12,159 nucleotides of DNA from Microbacteriaceae bacterium (GTDB taxonomy: Bacteria; Actinomycetota; Actinomycetes; Actinomycetales; Microbacteriaceae). The stretch lies in assembly GCA_017744755.1 (NCBI GenBank), contig JAGIAU010000047.1, positions 1 to 12,159 on the forward strand, in the 5' to 3' direction. The position numbers were made by a program, and so were the translations under genes. How positions within the stretch are numbered: position 1 is the first letter of the stretch; each line of letters begins with the position of its first letter. The notes below the pieces were generated by a model. That model made no database searches, had not been told where the DNA came from, and saw only the letters and a program-made list of their open reading frames with translations. Positions 12,156 to 12,159 of this stretch are shown piece after piece.

Positions 12156-12159
12156 GGGC

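Noticed and set aside
1..12159. Mobile element, CRISPR, prophage or defence system
   Set aside because: No transposase, integrase, terminal repeats, regular spaced repeats or nuclease/helicase clusters were seen. The tRNA-His shows no duplicated 3' end within the window that would mark an attachment site, though its other flank lies outside.

Overview
The window is GC-rich DNA (roughly 70% by eye) with strong G/C at third codon positions, frequent GTG starts and actinobacterial-type -10 hexamers (TAnnnT). Gene content (GatA/GatB, an FBP-domain protein, an F420-dependent LLM oxidoreductase, the clpS-DUF2017 pair and a TPP-riboswitch-controlled thiamine transporter) points to an actinobacterium. 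GatB, DUF2017, ClpS and the small metallopeptidase read most like Microbacteriaceae proteins. That placement comes from remembered family sequences, not from a search.

Layout. (1) 1-3174: the C-terminal part of gatA; a small uncharacterised gene on the minus strand; gatB with its own promoter; and a DUF1905 gene directly behind gatB. (2) 3181-3878: a terminator-like hairpin and a four-helix membrane protein with a Lys/Pro-rich tail. (3) 3885-6341: an FBP-type zinc-finger protein (minus) divergent from a DHA3-type MFS exporter (plus), then a small VanZ-like membrane protein. (4) 6307-7230: an F420-dependent LLM-class oxidoreductase (minus). (5) 7271-10148: a promoter, a TPP riboswitch, thiB and thiP; no ATPase gene follows. 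(6) 10018-10647: a lipoprotein of unknown function (minus), overlapping the end of thiP tail to tail. (7) 10754-12159: a minus-strand cluster consisting of tRNA-His, clpS, a DUF2017 gene and a zincin-like metallopeptidase, closed by a strong hairpin.

How they work together. GatA and GatB are two subunits of the Asp-tRNA(Asn)/Glu-tRNA(Gln) amidotransferase. ThiB and ThiP form the binding protein and permease of a thiamine importer switched off by TPP; the ATPase must come from elsewhere if the importer works. ClpS delivers N-degron substrates to the Clp protease and is tightly linked with DUF2017 and a metallopeptidase. The FBP-type protein and the exporter share a short divergent promoter region and could form a ribosome-protection/efflux pair, which is inference.

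This is mostly ordinary chromosomal core sequence. No transposase, integrase, phage, CRISPR or defence gene is visible. The points most worth a second look are the recurring leaderless-promoter pattern, the riboswitch whose conserved 3' end appears to be the ribosome binding site, the thiBP unit that lacks thiQ and whose thiP runs 131 bp into its neighbour, a shortened segment in ThiB, and two strong inverted repeats in the clpS region.
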